From NCBI RefSeq assembly GCF_000305935.1, contig NC_018870.1:637942-701941 (forward strand): a stretch of DNA of 64,000 bases, in the 5' to 3' direction. This document shows positions 52,807-63,088 of this stretch, piece after piece. How positions within the stretch are numbered: the stretch's first letter is position 1; every line of letters begins with the position of its first letter. The DNA is from Thermacetogenium phaeum DSM 12270 (lineage in GTDB: Bacteria > Bacillota > DSM-12270 > Thermacetogeniales > Thermacetogeniaceae). The translations under genes and the position numbers were made by a program. The notes below the pieces were generated by a model. The model was not told the origin of the DNA, ran no database searches, and worked only from the letters and a program-made list of their open reading frames with translations.

Positions 52807-55622
52807 AAAACATCGACGTGGAGATACCTCGCAACAAGCTGGTAGTGATTACGGGATTATCCGGGTCGGGGAAATCCTCCCTGGCCTTTGACACCATATA
52901 TGCCGAAGGACAGCGGCGCTATGTGGAGTCTCTCTCCGCTTACGCCCGCCAGTTCCTGGGCGTGGCCGACAAGCCCGATGTGGACTACATCGAAGGGCTT
53001 TCCCCGGCCATCTCCATCGATCAGAAGGCCGGGAGCCGCAATCCCCGCTCTACTGTGGGAACGGTAACGGAGATCTACGATTACTTGCGCCTGCTGTTTG
53101 CCCGGATCGGGAGGCCTCACTGTCCCAGGTGCGGCCGGCCGGTGCAACAGCAGACGGTTTCCGGTATGGTCGACCAGGTTCTCTCCAACCCCGAGGGGAC
53201 GAAGATCCAGATCCTCGCCCCGATCGTGCGCGGCAAGAAGGGGGAGCATCCGAAGCTCCTGGCGGAGCTTCGGAAGAAAGGTTTCGTACGGGTGAGGGTG
53301 AACGGGGAGATCAGGGAGCTGGACGAGGATATCCCTTTAGACAGGAATAAAAAGCACAACATCGATGTTGTCGTCGACCGCCTGGTGGTGCGGCCGGGCC
53401 TGGGGACGCGCCTGGCCGACTCCCTGGAGATGGCTCTGGAGCTGGGGGAGGGGCTTGCCCTGGCGGTGTACCCTGACGGTGGAGAGGTGGTTTTCAGCCA
53501 GAACTTCGCCTGCCCTGAATGCGGCATCAGCCTGGAGGAGATCACCCCCCGCCTCTTCTCCTTCAACAGCCCCTACGGAGCCTGCAGGGAGTGCTCCGGG
53601 CTGGGTTACCGCATGGAGGTGGACCCGGACCTGGTGGTGGCCAGGGAGCGGTCCGTCCGGGAGGGCGCCCTCCTCCCCTGGACGCATTCCACCCAGCATT
53701 ACTATCCGCAGATGGTGAAGTCGCTCATGGAGCACTACGGTTGCGGGTGGGAGACGCCCTTTCAGGACCTGCCGGAGGAGGTGCAGGATGTCCTCCTCTA
53801 CGGCACCTCTGAGCGCGTCCGCTTCCGCTACCAGGATGCTTTCGGCCGGACCAGGGCCTGGTACGGGGCGTTTGAAGGGGTAATCCCCTATCTGATGCGC
53901 CGCTACCGGGAGACGGAATCCGAGGAGGTGCGGGAGGAGATCGAGCGGTTCATGACTTCCCGCCCCTGCCCCTCCTGTAAAGGGGCGCGCCTGCGCCCGG
54001 AGAGCCTGGCGGTGACGGTAGGTGGGAAGAACATTGCGGAGGTGACGCGCTTAACCGTTCTGGAAGCGCGTTCTTTTTTGAAGAACCTCTCCCTTACTCC
54101 GCGGGAGGAGAAGATTGCGCACCAGGTGATCAAGGAAATCGATGCCAGGCTGGGATTTCTGGTGAATGTGGGGCTGGACTACCTGACCCTTGACCGGCCG
54201 GCCGGGACTCTGGCAGGGGGGGAGGCCCAGCGCATCCGCCTGGCGACTCAGATCGGCTCCGGACTGGTAGGGGTGCTCTACATCCTGGATGAGCCCAGCA
54301 TCGGGCTGCACCCCAGGGACAACACCAGGCTGATCCAGACCCTTAAGGATCTGCGTGACCTGGGGAATACCCTCATTGTCGTTGAGCATGATGAGGAGAT
54401 GATGCTCAATGCCGATGAGATCATCGACATCGGCCCCGGTGCCGGTGTCCACGGCGGCCGGGTGGTGGCTCAGGGAACCCTGGAGGAGATCATGCAGGCT
54501 CCGGAGTCCATCACAGGGCAGTATCTTTCCGGGCGGCGGGAGATCCCCGTGCCGGAGGCCAGGCGCAAGCCTGGTGACCGCTGGCTGGAGGTGCTGGGGG
54601 CGCGGGAATTCAACCTGAAGGATATCGATGTGGCCCTGCCCCTGGGGCTTTTTATCTGTATCACCGGGGTTTCCGGTTCCGGGAAGAGCACCCTGTTGGA
54701 GGAGATCATCTATAAGGGGCTTGTCCAGAGGCTGTACGGCACCCGCACCAGGCAGGGGAAATTCCGGGAGATGCGCGGTGTGGAGCACCTGGACAAGGTG
54801 ATCAAGATCGACCAGTCTCCCATCGGACGCACTCCCAGGTCGAACCCGGCTACCTATACCGGAGCCTTCGACGGGATCCGGGAACTGTTCTCTCTGACTC
54901 CGGAGGCCCGCAGGCGCGGCTACCGCCCGGGACGCTTCAGCTTTAATGTGCGCGGGGGGCGCTGCGAGGCCTGCCGGGGGGACGGGATCATCAAAATCGA
55001 GATGCACTTCCTCCCGGATGTCTATGTCCCCTGCGATGAGTGCAAGGGGAGGCGCTACAACCGGGAGACCCTGGAGGTTAAGTATAAGGGGAAGAACATT
55101 GCCGAGGTCCTGGACATGACCGTCAGTGAGGCCAATGATTTCTTCCAGAACATTCCTAAAGTAAGCCGCAAGCTCCAGACGCTGGTGGATGTCGGCCTGG
55201 GCTACATCAAACTCGGCCAGCCCGCCACCACCCTTTCCGGTGGGGAGGCCCAGCGGGTCAAGCTGGCGGCGGAGCTTTCCCGGCGTAGCAACGGTCGTAC
55301 CCTCTACATTCTGGATGAGCCCACGACGGGCCTGCATAAAGAGGACATCAGAAGGCTGCTCCTTGTTCTGGAGCGCCTTGTCGAGACCGGGAATACGGTG
55401 GTGGTCATCGAGCACAACCTGGATGTGATCAAAACCGCCGACTATGTCATCGACCTGGGCCCCGAGGGCGGAGAGCGAGGGGGGCGGGTTGTGGCCACGG
55501 GAACGCCGGAGGAAATTGCCGCCTGCCCCGAGTCCCACACCGGGCGCTATCTGAGAAAGGTGCTGGGGATGGACCGGTCTTCGCAGCGGGGGCCGGATAA
55601 AACCGTTCTGACGACGGGGTGA
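52725..55622 (+). CDS. uvrA: Excinuclease ABC subunit A
   Basis: A 965-residue damage-recognition ATPase with two ABC modules: Walker [10 protein letters not shown] (about 44-52) and GVSGSGKST (about 645-653); signature [16 protein letters not shown] and [16 protein letters not shown]; zinc modules CPRCG / CPECG near 125-265 and CEACRGDG / CDECKGRRY at about 745-775. It loads UvrB at DNA lesions. The ATG at 52725 has an AAAAGGAGAG site inside the end of uvrB. Confidence 0.97.
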   Translation: MCARQEKKVYLPARDKIVIRGARVHNLKNIDVEIPRNKLVVITGLSGSGKSSLAFDTIYAEGQRRYVESLSAYARQFLGVADKPDVDYIEGLSPAISIDQKAGSRNPRSTVGTVTEIYDYLRLLFARIGRPHCPRCGRPVQQQTVSGMVDQVLSNPEGTKIQILAPIVRGKKGEHPKLLAELRKKGFVRVRVNGEIRELDEDIPLDRNKKHNIDVVVDRLVVRPGLGTRLADSLEMALELGEGLALAVYPDGGEVVFSQNFACPECGISLEEITPRLFSFNSPYGACRECSGLGYRMEVDPDLVVARERSVREGALLPWTHSTQHYYPQMVKSLMEHYGCGWETPFQDLPEEVQDVLLYGTSERVRFRYQDAFGRTRAWYGAFEGVIPYLMRRYRETESEEVREEIERFMTSRPCPSCKGARLRPESLAVTVGGKNIAEVTRLTVLEARSFLKNLSLTPREEKIAHQVIKEIDARLGFLVNVGLDYLTLDRPAGTLAGGEAQRIRLATQIGSGLVGVLYILDEPSIGLHPRDNTRLIQTLKDLRDLGNTLIVVEHDEEMMLNADEIIDIGPGAGVHGGRVVAQGTLEEIMQAPESITGQYLSGRREIPVPEARRKPGDRWLEVLGAREFNLKDIDVALPLGLFICITGVSGSGKSTLLEEIIYKGLVQRLYGTRTRQGKFREMRGVEHLDKVIKIDQSPIGRTPRSNPATYTGAFDGIRELFSLTPEARRRGYRPGRFSFNVRGGRCEACRGDGIIKIEMHFLPDVYVPCDECKGRRYNRETLEVKYKGKNIAEVLDMTVSEANDFFQNIPKVSRKLQTLVDVGLGYIKLGQPATTLSGGEAQRVKLAAELSRRSNGRTLYILDEPTTGLHKEDIRRLLLVLERLVETGNTVVVIEHNLDVIKTADYVIDLGPEGGERGGRVVATGTPEEIAACPESHTGRYLRKVLGMDRSSQRGPDKTVLTTG

Positions 55623-55641
55623 GCTTCTGGAGGTGGAAGCC

Positions 55642-57471
55642 GTGGATGCCTCGCTGGATATCAACGCAGAGCTCAAAAAGGAACTGGATCACCTTCCCGA
55701 CAGGCCGGGTGTCTACATCTTCCGAAACCGGGGGGGAAGGCCCATTTATGTAGGGAAAGCGGTTTCTCTCCCCAACCGCCTGCGGTCCTACTTCCAGGCA
55801 CGGGGGATTCCCGAGCGGATCAGGCGCATGATGGAGGAGGCGGAGCGCCTGGAGTATATAGTTACCGACACCGAGGCGGAGGCACTGGTCCTGGAGTGCA
55901 ACCTGATCAAGAGGTACCGCCCCAAGTACAACATCGATCTCAAGGATGACAAATCTTACCCTTACATCCGGGTGACTGCTGAGGAATTTCCCAGGGTGAT
56001 GAAGACCCGCAGCCTGGTTCAGGACGGGTCGCGTTACTTCGGGCCCTACCCCGACGTAGGGGCGGTTAAGGAGACCCTCAACTCCCTGCGCCGGCTCTTT
56101 CCCTTCAGGTCCTGCCCCGACCGCAGGCCGGCGCCGCGCAGCAGGCCCTGCCTCTACGGTCAGATCGGACAGTGCCTTGCTCCCTGCACCGGCGGCGTTT
56201 CTCCCGAGAAGTACGGGGATATGATCGAGCAGCTGGTGCTCTTCCTGGAGGGGAGGACCCATGAGGTCGAAAAGCGCCTGCGCCAGCAGATGAAGGAGGC
56301 GGCGGAGCGGCTCGACTTCGAAGAGGCCGCCCGCTACCGGAACCGTCTGGAGGCCGTTAACAAGTTCCGGGAGCAGCAGAGGGTGGCCCGGGCAACCGGC
56401 CCAGATCAGGACATCCTGGCGGTTGGTGCCTACTTAGAGGAGGTATGTGTGGTCGTCCTTCGTGCCCGGGGGGGGAAGGTGGTGTCCCAGGAGCACTACT
56501 TCGTTACCGGAGCCGAGGGGCTCCCCCCCGGGGAGGTTCTGGCTTCCTTCATCAAAAGATACTATCAGGAGGGGAGGGAGATCCCCAAGGACGTGCTTGT
56601 CAGTTCGCCGTTCCCGGAAGGAGAACTCCTGGCCGGTTGGCTGGGTGAAAAACGGGGAAGCAAGGTGGAGATCCGCTTCCCCAGGCGCGGAAGGGGGAAG
56701 GATCTGGTGGAACTGGCCCTGGAGAACGCCGCCCTCAAAGCCGAGCAGCGCTACCGCTGCTCCCTGAAAAGCAAGGAGAAAGGGAGGGCACTGGTGCTCG
56801 CCCTCCAGGAGGCTCTCCATCTCAACCGCCCTCCCAGGAGGCTGGAGTGCATCGACATCTCCCACTTCGGGGGGAAGGAAGCGGTGGGGTCGCTTGTCTG
56901 CTTCAGCGACGGTCAGCCCGACAAGCAGGGGTACAGGCGCTATCGGCTCAAGGCATCAAAAGAGGGTGATGATTACGCCGCAGTGCGGGAAGTGGTTCTG
57001 CGCCGGGTTAAAAATGCCGGTAAAGACGGCCTGCCGGACCTGCTGGTGATCGACGGGGGCAGGGGGCAGCTCAACGCTGCATTGGAGGCGCTGCGGGACA
57101 GCGGCTCTCCCGGCGTGTCGGTAGTTTCCCTGGCCAAGGAGGAGGAGGGGATCTACCTGCCCGGGTACCAGAGCCCTGTCCTCCTTCCCCGGAACCACCA
57201 GGGTCTCCACCTTCTCCAGCAGGCGCGCGATGAGGCGCACAGGTTTGCCAATAGCTACCGCGAGCGGCTGAGCAGGCGTAAGGTTAAGGCCTCGCTCCTG
57301 GAGCAGGTGGCGGGGATCGGGAAGAAGAGGCAGGATGCCCTGATCCGGCGCTTTGGCTCCCTCGCCCGGATGCGGGAGGCGACCCTTGAGGAGCTGGCTG
57401 AGGTGCCGGGGATGAACAGGAAGGCCGCCGAGGCCTTGTACGAATTCCTGCACCAACCGGAGGCTCAATAG
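55642..57471 (+). CDS. uvrC: Excinuclease ABC subunit C
   Basis: A 609-residue dual-incision nuclease. The GIY-YIG domain is at the N-terminus (GVYIFRNRGGRPIYVGKA, about 23-40), the UVR motif near 205-240 (EAAERLDFEEAARYRNRL), the RNase H-like second nuclease in IDISHFGGKEAVGSLVCF and LLVIDGGRGQLNAAL, and a C-terminal helix-hairpin-helix pair. GTG at 55642 has TGGAGG eight bases upstream; GTG at 55633 is in frame too. It follows uvrA by 19 bases. Confidence 0.95.
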   Translation: MDASLDINAELKKELDHLPDRPGVYIFRNRGGRPIYVGKAVSLPNRLRSYFQARGIPERIRRMMEEAERLEYIVTDTEAEALVLECNLIKRYRPKYNIDLKDDKSYPYIRVTAEEFPRVMKTRSLVQDGSRYFGPYPDVGAVKETLNSLRRLFPFRSCPDRRPAPRSRPCLYGQIGQCLAPCTGGVSPEKYGDMIEQLVLFLEGRTHEVEKRLRQQMKEAAERLDFEEAARYRNRLEAVNKFREQQRVARATGPDQDILAVGAYLEEVCVVVLRARGGKVVSQEHYFVTGAEGLPPGEVLASFIKRYYQEGREIPKDVLVSSPFPEGELLAGWLGEKRGSKVEIRFPRRGRGKDLVELALENAALKAEQRYRCSLKSKEKGRALVLALQEALHLNRPPRRLECIDISHFGGKEAVGSLVCFSDGQPDKQGYRRYRLKASKEGDDYAAVREVVLRRVKNAGKDGLPDLLVIDGGRGQLNAALEALRDSGSPGVSVVSLAKEEEGIYLPGYQSPVLLPRNHQGLHLLQQARDEAHRFANSYRERLSRRKVKASLLEQVAGIGKKRQDALIRRFGSLARMREATLEELAEVPGMNRKAAEALYEFLHQPEAQ

Positions 57472-57653
57472 ACCACCATGCCGCCGGAGGCGGCACCGTC
57501 GTCCTGTCCGGCCTGAAAACGGGAGTCGAGCGGTAGACCGGCAGGGTATGCGGTCTATTTTCAGGGCAGAGGCCGTTGTTCGGGTGTTACTGCTGCCCGT
57601 TAAGATAAGGGATCCGGTGAAACAACCGATAATGGAGTTACGGAGGATTGCCG

Positions 57654-58532
57654 ATGGGTGAGATAAAACTGGTGGCCGTCGATCTGGATGACACCCTCCT
57701 GCGGGATGACCTGACCATCTCCAGGCGATCGCTGAGTGTCCTGCGAGAGGTACGGGAGAGGGGCGTTGTCGTTACCCTGGCAACGGGAAGAATGTTCCCT
57801 TCGGCCCTGCCCTATGCCAGGCAGTTGAATTTCGAGATGCCCCTGATAACCTACCAGGGCGCTCTGGTGAAAAACGCCTTCTCCGGAGAGGTCGTTTACG
57901 AGTGCAGCCTGCCTGAAGAGGTGGCGCGCCTGGTTATTCATTACGGGCGCCGGAACAACATCCACATCAACTCTTATCTTCAGGATAAGCTCTACGTCGA
58001 AAGGATCACATCCTTAGGTGAACACTATGAGCGGCACGCAGGGGTGCCCTTTACGAAAGTGGATGACCTGGAGGAGCTTCTGGAAACCGGCCTTCCCTAC
58101 AAGATGCTGCTTATCGACGAGGAGGAGAAGCTTCAAGAGCATGCGGCAAAGCTGCGGGAGCTTTTTGAGGGGGTGGGGCAGGACGTCTACCTGGCCAAGT
58201 CCAAGCCCACTTACCTGGAGGTTAATCACCCACAGGCCACCAAGGGTGCGGCCTTAAAGAAACTGGCGCAGAGGTTGGGGGTAAGCCGGGAAGAGGTGAT
58301 GGCCTTCGGGGACAGCTATAATGACCTGGAGATGCTGGATTTTGCCGGGATCGGTGTCGCCGTCGCCAACGCTTACCCCGAAGTGCGCGCTCGTGCCCGA
58401 TATATTACGGCTTCCAACAACGACGACGGCGTTGCCGAGGCACTGTTAAAATACGTCCTCAAAGGGGACACCTCCTTTGTGCGGATCGCCGGGGACGGGG
58501 AAAAAGGCATAGGGAAGAGCGATTTGCGATAA
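57654..58532 (+). CDS. Cof-type HAD phosphatase
   Basis: A 292-residue sugar- or cofactor-phosphatase of the HAD superfamily: motif I VDLDDTLLRDD (about 9-19), motif II in VVTLATGRMF, the C2 cap, motif III Lys in HPQATKGAALKKL and motif IV FGDSYNDLEML (about 222-232). The ATG at 57654 has CGGAGG seven bases upstream. It precedes pgi by 26 bases and may belong to a sugar-phosphate unit with pgi and the ROK kinase. Confidence 0.9.
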   Translation: MGEIKLVAVDLDDTLLRDDLTISRRSLSVLREVRERGVVVTLATGRMFPSALPYARQLNFEMPLITYQGALVKNAFSGEVVYECSLPEEVARLVIHYGRRNNIHINSYLQDKLYVERITSLGEHYERHAGVPFTKVDDLEELLETGLPYKMLLIDEEEKLQEHAAKLRELFEGVGQDVYLAKSKPTYLEVNHPQATKGAALKKLAQRLGVSREEVMAFGDSYNDLEMLDFAGIGVAVANAYPEVRARARYITASNNDDGVAEALLKYVLKGDTSFVRIAGDGEKGIGKSDLR

Positions 58533-58558
58533 AATGAAAGAAAAAAAGGGTGTGGCGG

Positions 58559-59953
58559 ATGGAGGATCTGATTAAGGTTGATGTCGGCCATTTGCTGGCT
58601 GAGGGGGGGAGTGACCACTTCCTTTCCGCGGCGGAGCTGGACTCCCTGATTGCCGGGTACGGTACGGTGTTTCGGGAGTTTCAGGTCGATTTGAGAGAGA
58701 GACGCTCTCCTATTACCCTTTCCTTCCTGGAAGAAGAGGATATCGCCAGGATCAAAGGCATCGCTGCGGAACTGCGGGGGAAGTACGAGAACGTTCTGCT
58801 GCTGGGGATAGGCGGTTCCGCTCTGGGAACGAAGGCCATTCTCCAGTTTTTAAGGGGGCCTTACAACATCCTGGAGGATCGGCCGCGCCTTTTTGTCCTG
58901 GATAACATCGATCCGGCAGTTGCTGCACAGCTGGGGCGCATCCTCGATTTCGGCGAGACCGCTCTAGTCTACACCAGCAAGTCCGGGGCTACCCCGGAGA
59001 CGGCGGCAAACTTTATCTATTTTTATCAAAGGTACAGGGAAGCCGGTGGTGATGACAGGGACATCGTCATCATCTGCGACCCGGGGGACAACGGCATCAA
59101 TCACCTCGCCCGCAAGCTGAACTGCCACCTGCTCCGCTTCCCACCGGCCCTTCAGGGAAGATATTCGGTGATGTCCTCTGTAGGGTTCCTCCCTGCGGAG
59201 CTGGCCGGGATCGACTGCAGGGAACTGTTGAAGGGAGCCGAGGCGGTGCACAGAGCGGCAGTTGAGGCACCTCCTGCGGAAAACCCGCTCTTTCTGTTGG
59301 GCGCCTGTCTTCTGCAATTGAGCCGGCGCGGGAAGAGTATTCATGTGCTTTTCCATTACAGCAGCCTGCTGGTCGAGTTCGGGCTCTGGTTCATGCAGCT
59401 TTGGGGAGAGAGTCTAGGCAAGAGGCTTTCCCTAACCGGAGAAGTGGTGAAGGCGGGAACGACACCTCTGGCCTGCACAGGGGCAACAGACCAGCACTCT
59501 TTGTTGCAGCTCTTCAAAGAGGGGCCCGACGATAAGGTTTTCGGTTTTGTCGGAGTGGAGCGGGCACAGCGCGACCTCAGACTGGCAGGTGTTTTCCCGG
59601 AAGAGCTCGAATATTCTTATTTTGAGGGACATACCATGCAGGAACAGCTTCAGATCGAGCAGCTGGCCACAGAGATGAGCCTGGTGAATTCAGGGCATCC
59701 CTGCTACAGGATTACCCTGCGGGATGTCAGCGCTCCGGCCCTGGGCGCTCTCTTCTACTTCTACGAAGCGCTCACCGTTTTTATGGCGCAGCTTTATAAT
59801 GTTAACCCTTATGATCAGCCCGGGGTTGAGGAGGGTAAACACATCACCTATGCCCTGATGGGCAGGAAAGATTACCGGCACCGGGAAGAAGAATACCGGA
59901 AGGGATTGGAGAGGTACCGGGAAGGGAGCCGCATCTTTGGAATCAAGGAATAA
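58559..59953 (+). CDS. pgi: Glucose-6-phosphate isomerase
   Basis: A 464-residue two-SIS-domain enzyme that interconverts glucose 6-phosphate and fructose 6-phosphate. The sugar-phosphate loops are in LLGIGGSALGTKAI (about 80-93) and VYTSKSGATPETAANF (about 138-153); the catalytic Glu lies in WGESLGKRL, His and Lys in EGHTMQEQLQ and QPGVEEGKHI. The length and type fit the bacterial/archaeal short form (about 440-470) of Firmicutes. ATG at 58559; GTG at 58550 is also possible. Confidence 0.93.
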   Translation: MEDLIKVDVGHLLAEGGSDHFLSAAELDSLIAGYGTVFREFQVDLRERRSPITLSFLEEEDIARIKGIAAELRGKYENVLLLGIGGSALGTKAILQFLRGPYNILEDRPRLFVLDNIDPAVAAQLGRILDFGETALVYTSKSGATPETAANFIYFYQRYREAGGDDRDIVIICDPGDNGINHLARKLNCHLLRFPPALQGRYSVMSSVGFLPAELAGIDCRELLKGAEAVHRAAVEAPPAENPLFLLGACLLQLSRRGKSIHVLFHYSSLLVEFGLWFMQLWGESLGKRLSLTGEVVKAGTTPLACTGATDQHSLLQLFKEGPDDKVFGFVGVERAQRDLRLAGVFPEELEYSYFEGHTMQEQLQIEQLATEMSLVNSGHPCYRITLRDVSAPALGALFYFYEALTVFMAQLYNVNPYDQPGVEEGKHITYALMGRKDYRHREEEYRKGLERYREGSRIFGIKE

Positions 59954-59971
59954 GCCGATAGGAGAACAAAG

Positions 59972-60934
59972 ATGAGCAATGTCTTGGCGGTGGACCTGGG
60001 GGGAACCAAGATCCGTTCGGCGCTGGTGACTCCGGGAGGAGAGATTGTCGCGGAGGATGTCCGCCTTACAGAGGCCTGTCTGGGTTTCAAAGGGGTTGCC
60101 GACCGCATCCTGGCGGGGATGGCGGCGGTTGCCGCAGGCAGGGACACCTGTGGAGCGGGGTTGGCCGTGCCCGCTTACCTGGAACCGGGCACGGAGCGGA
60201 TCCTCTTTGCACCGAATTTGAAATGGCGGAACGTGGATTTAAAAAGGGAACTGGAAGATGCTCTGGGGTTGCCCGTCTGGCTGGAGAACGACGCCAACCT
60301 GGCTGCTCTGGGGGAGCACCGCTACGGTGCGGGGCGGGGGTTTAAGGATCTGGTTTATATCACCGTCAGCACGGGGGTCGGGAGCGGATTGGTTCTGGGC
60401 GGCAGGCTTTATAACGGCGCTTACGGCGGTGCCGGGGAGTTCGGGCACATGGTTGTTGACCCGGAGGGCCCCTTTTGTTCCTGCGGGAACAGAGGTTGTC
60501 TGGAGGGAGTTGCCTCTGGGTGCGCCATTAAAAGAAAGGCCCAGGAACTGATAAAATCCGGAAGCGGTAGAAGGATGCTCGAACTGGCTGGTGGAGATCT
60601 CTCTGCCGTCGATTCCCGGATAGTCGGGCTGGCCGCCCGGGAAGGCGACTCCGAGGCCAGGTCGATTTTGGCGTCGGCCGGACGCTACCTGGGGATTGCT
60701 ATAGCCAGTGTTGCCAACCTTCTTAACCCGGCGGTGTTTATCGTCGGCGGAGGGGTTGCTCGCGGTGTGGGGAATTACCTGCTGGAGCCCGCCGTTGAAG
60801 AGGCCTATCGCCACGTCTATCCTCCCTACCGGGGGTCGCTGAAGATTCTCCCTGCCGCTCTGGAGGGCAGGGAGGGTGTCCTGGGAGCGGCGGTTTTCGC
60901 CCTTGAGCGGCTGGCCGGTAGCTGTAATGGCTGA
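59972..60934 (+). CDS. ROK-family sugar kinase, probable glucokinase
   Basis: A 320-residue kinase. ATP-binding DLGGTKIRSAL is at residues 8-18, the substrate-binding LENDANLAALGEHRYGAG near 105-122, the phosphate-2 motif TVSTGVGSGLVLGGRLYNG and the ROK zinc motif with GHMVVDPEGPFCSCGNRGCL (about 154-173). It probably phosphorylates glucose, placing it next to pgi. A GATAGGAG site precedes the ATG. Confidence 0.88.
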   Translation: MSNVLAVDLGGTKIRSALVTPGGEIVAEDVRLTEACLGFKGVADRILAGMAAVAAGRDTCGAGLAVPAYLEPGTERILFAPNLKWRNVDLKRELEDALGLPVWLENDANLAALGEHRYGAGRGFKDLVYITVSTGVGSGLVLGGRLYNGAYGGAGEFGHMVVDPEGPFCSCGNRGCLEGVASGCAIKRKAQELIKSGSGRRMLELAGGDLSAVDSRIVGLAAREGDSEARSILASAGRYLGIAIASVANLLNPAVFIVGGGVARGVGNYLLEPAVEEAYRHVYPPYRGSLKILPAALEGREGVLGAAVFALERLAGSCNG

Positions 60935-60993
60935 CTGGCCACGGAGTACACACGGAGTACAGTAGTTGATCAGGTACGGGAGGGAGAGGGGCA

Positions 60994-61878
60994 ATGGAAG
61001 AGCCGAATGCCATCCGTCTGGTGATCGTTACCGGGCTTTCCGGTGCGGGCAAGACCCAGGCAATCAGGATTCTGGAGGATCTGGGCTTTTTCTGTATCGA
61101 CAACCTGCCACCGATGCTGATCCCCAAAATCACCGAACTCTGCCAGCAATCCGGGGGAAAGGTGAAGCGGGTTGCCCTGGTGATGGATGTCCGGGGAGCG
61201 CTTTTCTACGATTCCCTGAGCGAGGAGCTGCGCAAGCTGTCGGAACAGGGGATTAAATACGAGCTCCTCTTTCTGGAAGCGTCCGATGCGGCACTGGTCA
61301 GAAGGTACAAGGAAACCCGCAGACAGCACCCCTTCAAGGGGGAGGGCTCCGTCCTGGAGGCTATCCGGGCTGAGAGGAAGCGCCTCCGGGAGATACGCGG
61401 TGCGGCCGACATCGTTCTCGACACCACCGAGATGACCGTTCACGATCTGAAGAAGAACCTTACCCAGATTTTCGGTGACGGCCGACCTGGATTTACGATT
61501 AAAATCGTATCTTTCGGCTACAAGTTTGGAATCCCTCTGGATGCCGACCTGGTGATGGATATCCGTTTTCTCCCCAACCCCAACTATGTGGATGAACTGA
61601 AGATGTTAACCGGGCTGGATCCGGCTGTGGTGCAATACATCTTCTCTTATCCGGTATCGAACACCTTCCTGCGCCGCTTTTATAACCTCTTGAAGTTTCT
61701 CCTGCCCTATTATATTAAAGAAGGCAAAACCTACCTCGTGATTGCGGTTGGATGCACCGGCGGCCAACACAGGTCGGTGGCGGTGGCAGAAAAGCTGGCC
61801 GAACTGCTAAAGAAGTGCTGCTCCATCCAGGTTCAGCACCGCGACCTTTCACGGGGAAGGTCAGGTGAAGAGCCGTGA
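60994..61878 (+). CDS. rapZ: RNase adapter / nucleotide-binding protein RapZ (YvcJ)
   Basis: A 294-residue protein with an N-terminal P-loop GLSGAGKTQAI (about 14-24) and the C-terminal domain (from IKIVSFGYKFGIPLDADLVM to VGCTGGQHRSVAVAEKLAE) that defines the family. In Gram-negatives it guides RNase E to GlmZ; in Firmicutes it affects competence and wall metabolism and binds nucleotides. The next gene overlaps by 4 bases (GTGA). Confidence 0.95.
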   Translation: MEEPNAIRLVIVTGLSGAGKTQAIRILEDLGFFCIDNLPPMLIPKITELCQQSGGKVKRVALVMDVRGALFYDSLSEELRKLSEQGIKYELLFLEASDAALVRRYKETRRQHPFKGEGSVLEAIRAERKRLREIRGAADIVLDTTEMTVHDLKKNLTQIFGDGRPGFTIKIVSFGYKFGIPLDADLVMDIRFLPNPNYVDELKMLTGLDPAVVQYIFSYPVSNTFLRRFYNLLKFLLPYYIKEGKTYLVIAVGCTGGQHRSVAVAEKLAELLKKCCSIQVQHRDLSRGRSGEEP

Positions 61879-62921
61879 GGCTGAGCAGTCTGTACACTCT
61901 GCTTTATCGTTTTTACCGCCGGCAGTTCCTCCGGCTCGGCCCCCGGGTGGTGGCGGTGGGCGGAGGTACAGGACTTCCCGTGCTGCTCAGGGGATTAAAG
62001 AAGTACACCGAAAACATCACCGCCATCGTCACTGTAGCCGATGACGGCGGGAGTTCGGGGAGGCTGCGGGGTGAATTCGGGATCCTGCCGCCGGGGGATA
62101 TCAGAAACTGCCTGGTGGCCCTTGCGGAGACGGAAACCCTAATGGATAAACTCTTTCACTACCGCTTTGCCCAGGGGGATGGGCTCACCGGCCATAACCT
62201 CGGCAATCTGCTGCTCACCGCTTTGACGGATATCACAGGGGACTTTCAAACGGCGATCAGGGAGGCCAGCAGGGTTTTGAAGGTGCGCGGACAGGTGCTT
62301 CCCTCTACCCTGCACCAGGTAACCCTTCATGCCGAACTGGCAGACGGGACCGTGATCAGCGGCGAAAGCACCCTGCCCCTGGCCGGAGCTCCTTTGAAGA
62401 GGGTTTTCCTGACGCCGGAGTCCTGCTCGCCGGTACCGGAGGCCATTGACGCCATCTACCGGGCGGATCTGATCCTGCTCGGGCCGGGCAGCCTCTTTAC
62501 GAGTGTTTTGTCCAGCCTGCTGGTTCCGGGAATTGCCTCCGCCATCAAGCAGTCCCAAGCTGTAAAGTGCTACGTCTGCAATATCATGACCCAACCCGGT
62601 GAAACCACCAACTATACCGCTTCGGATCACCTGCGGGCGATTTACGACCATGTCGGGCACGGCTGGATCGATTACGTGCTGGTCAATACGAAGAAAATTG
62701 CCCAGGCCAGTCTGGAGAAATACGCACGCCAGGGAGCGGCACCGGTCAAAATCGACTACGGCGCGCTGGAGAAAATGGGGGTGAGGGTGCTGAAGGCAGA
62801 CCTGCTGGACGAGAGGGAGCTGGTGCGCCATGACCCTGAGAAGCTGGGGCGTGCCGTTCTTAGGCTCTTAGGCGGGCACATACCCCCCGGCGGCAGAGGC
62901 CAGCCGAGCCGAGAGCGATAA
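61875..62921 (+). CDS. yvcK: YvcK family protein (UPF0052/CofD)
   Basis: A 348-residue protein of the CofD-like fold: VVAVGGGTGLPVLLRGLKKY (about 26-45), VTVADDGGSSGRLRGEFGIL and GPGSLFTSVLSSLLVPGI. In B. subtilis YvcK binds UDP-sugars and regulates carbon flow toward cell-wall synthesis. The first 25 residues form a basic, partly hydrophobic extension. GTG start overlapping rapZ. Order rapZ-yvcK-whiA is conserved. Confidence 0.95.
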   Translation: MRLSSLYTLLYRFYRRQFLRLGPRVVAVGGGTGLPVLLRGLKKYTENITAIVTVADDGGSSGRLRGEFGILPPGDIRNCLVALAETETLMDKLFHYRFAQGDGLTGHNLGNLLLTALTDITGDFQTAIREASRVLKVRGQVLPSTLHQVTLHAELADGTVISGESTLPLAGAPLKRVFLTPESCSPVPEAIDAIYRADLILLGPGSLFTSVLSSLLVPGIASAIKQSQAVKCYVCNIMTQPGETTNYTASDHLRAIYDHVGHGWIDYVLVNTKKIAQASLEKYARQGAAPVKIDYGALEKMGVRVLKADLLDERELVRHDPEKLGRAVLRLLGGHIPPGGRGQPSRER

Positions 62922-63088
62922 CGCAGTTGCGGAAGGCACAAGCGGATATCCGGCGACCGGAGCCGTCTTGAGTGGGTGAAAACAGGAGTTACCGGGGCGG
63001 GGCCGACGGAAGTTTTAGAGCGGTGCAGCTATTAATTATTGATAAAGAGCGGCGTATCTTTCAGGACGGGGGAAAGGGTGATGGTAAG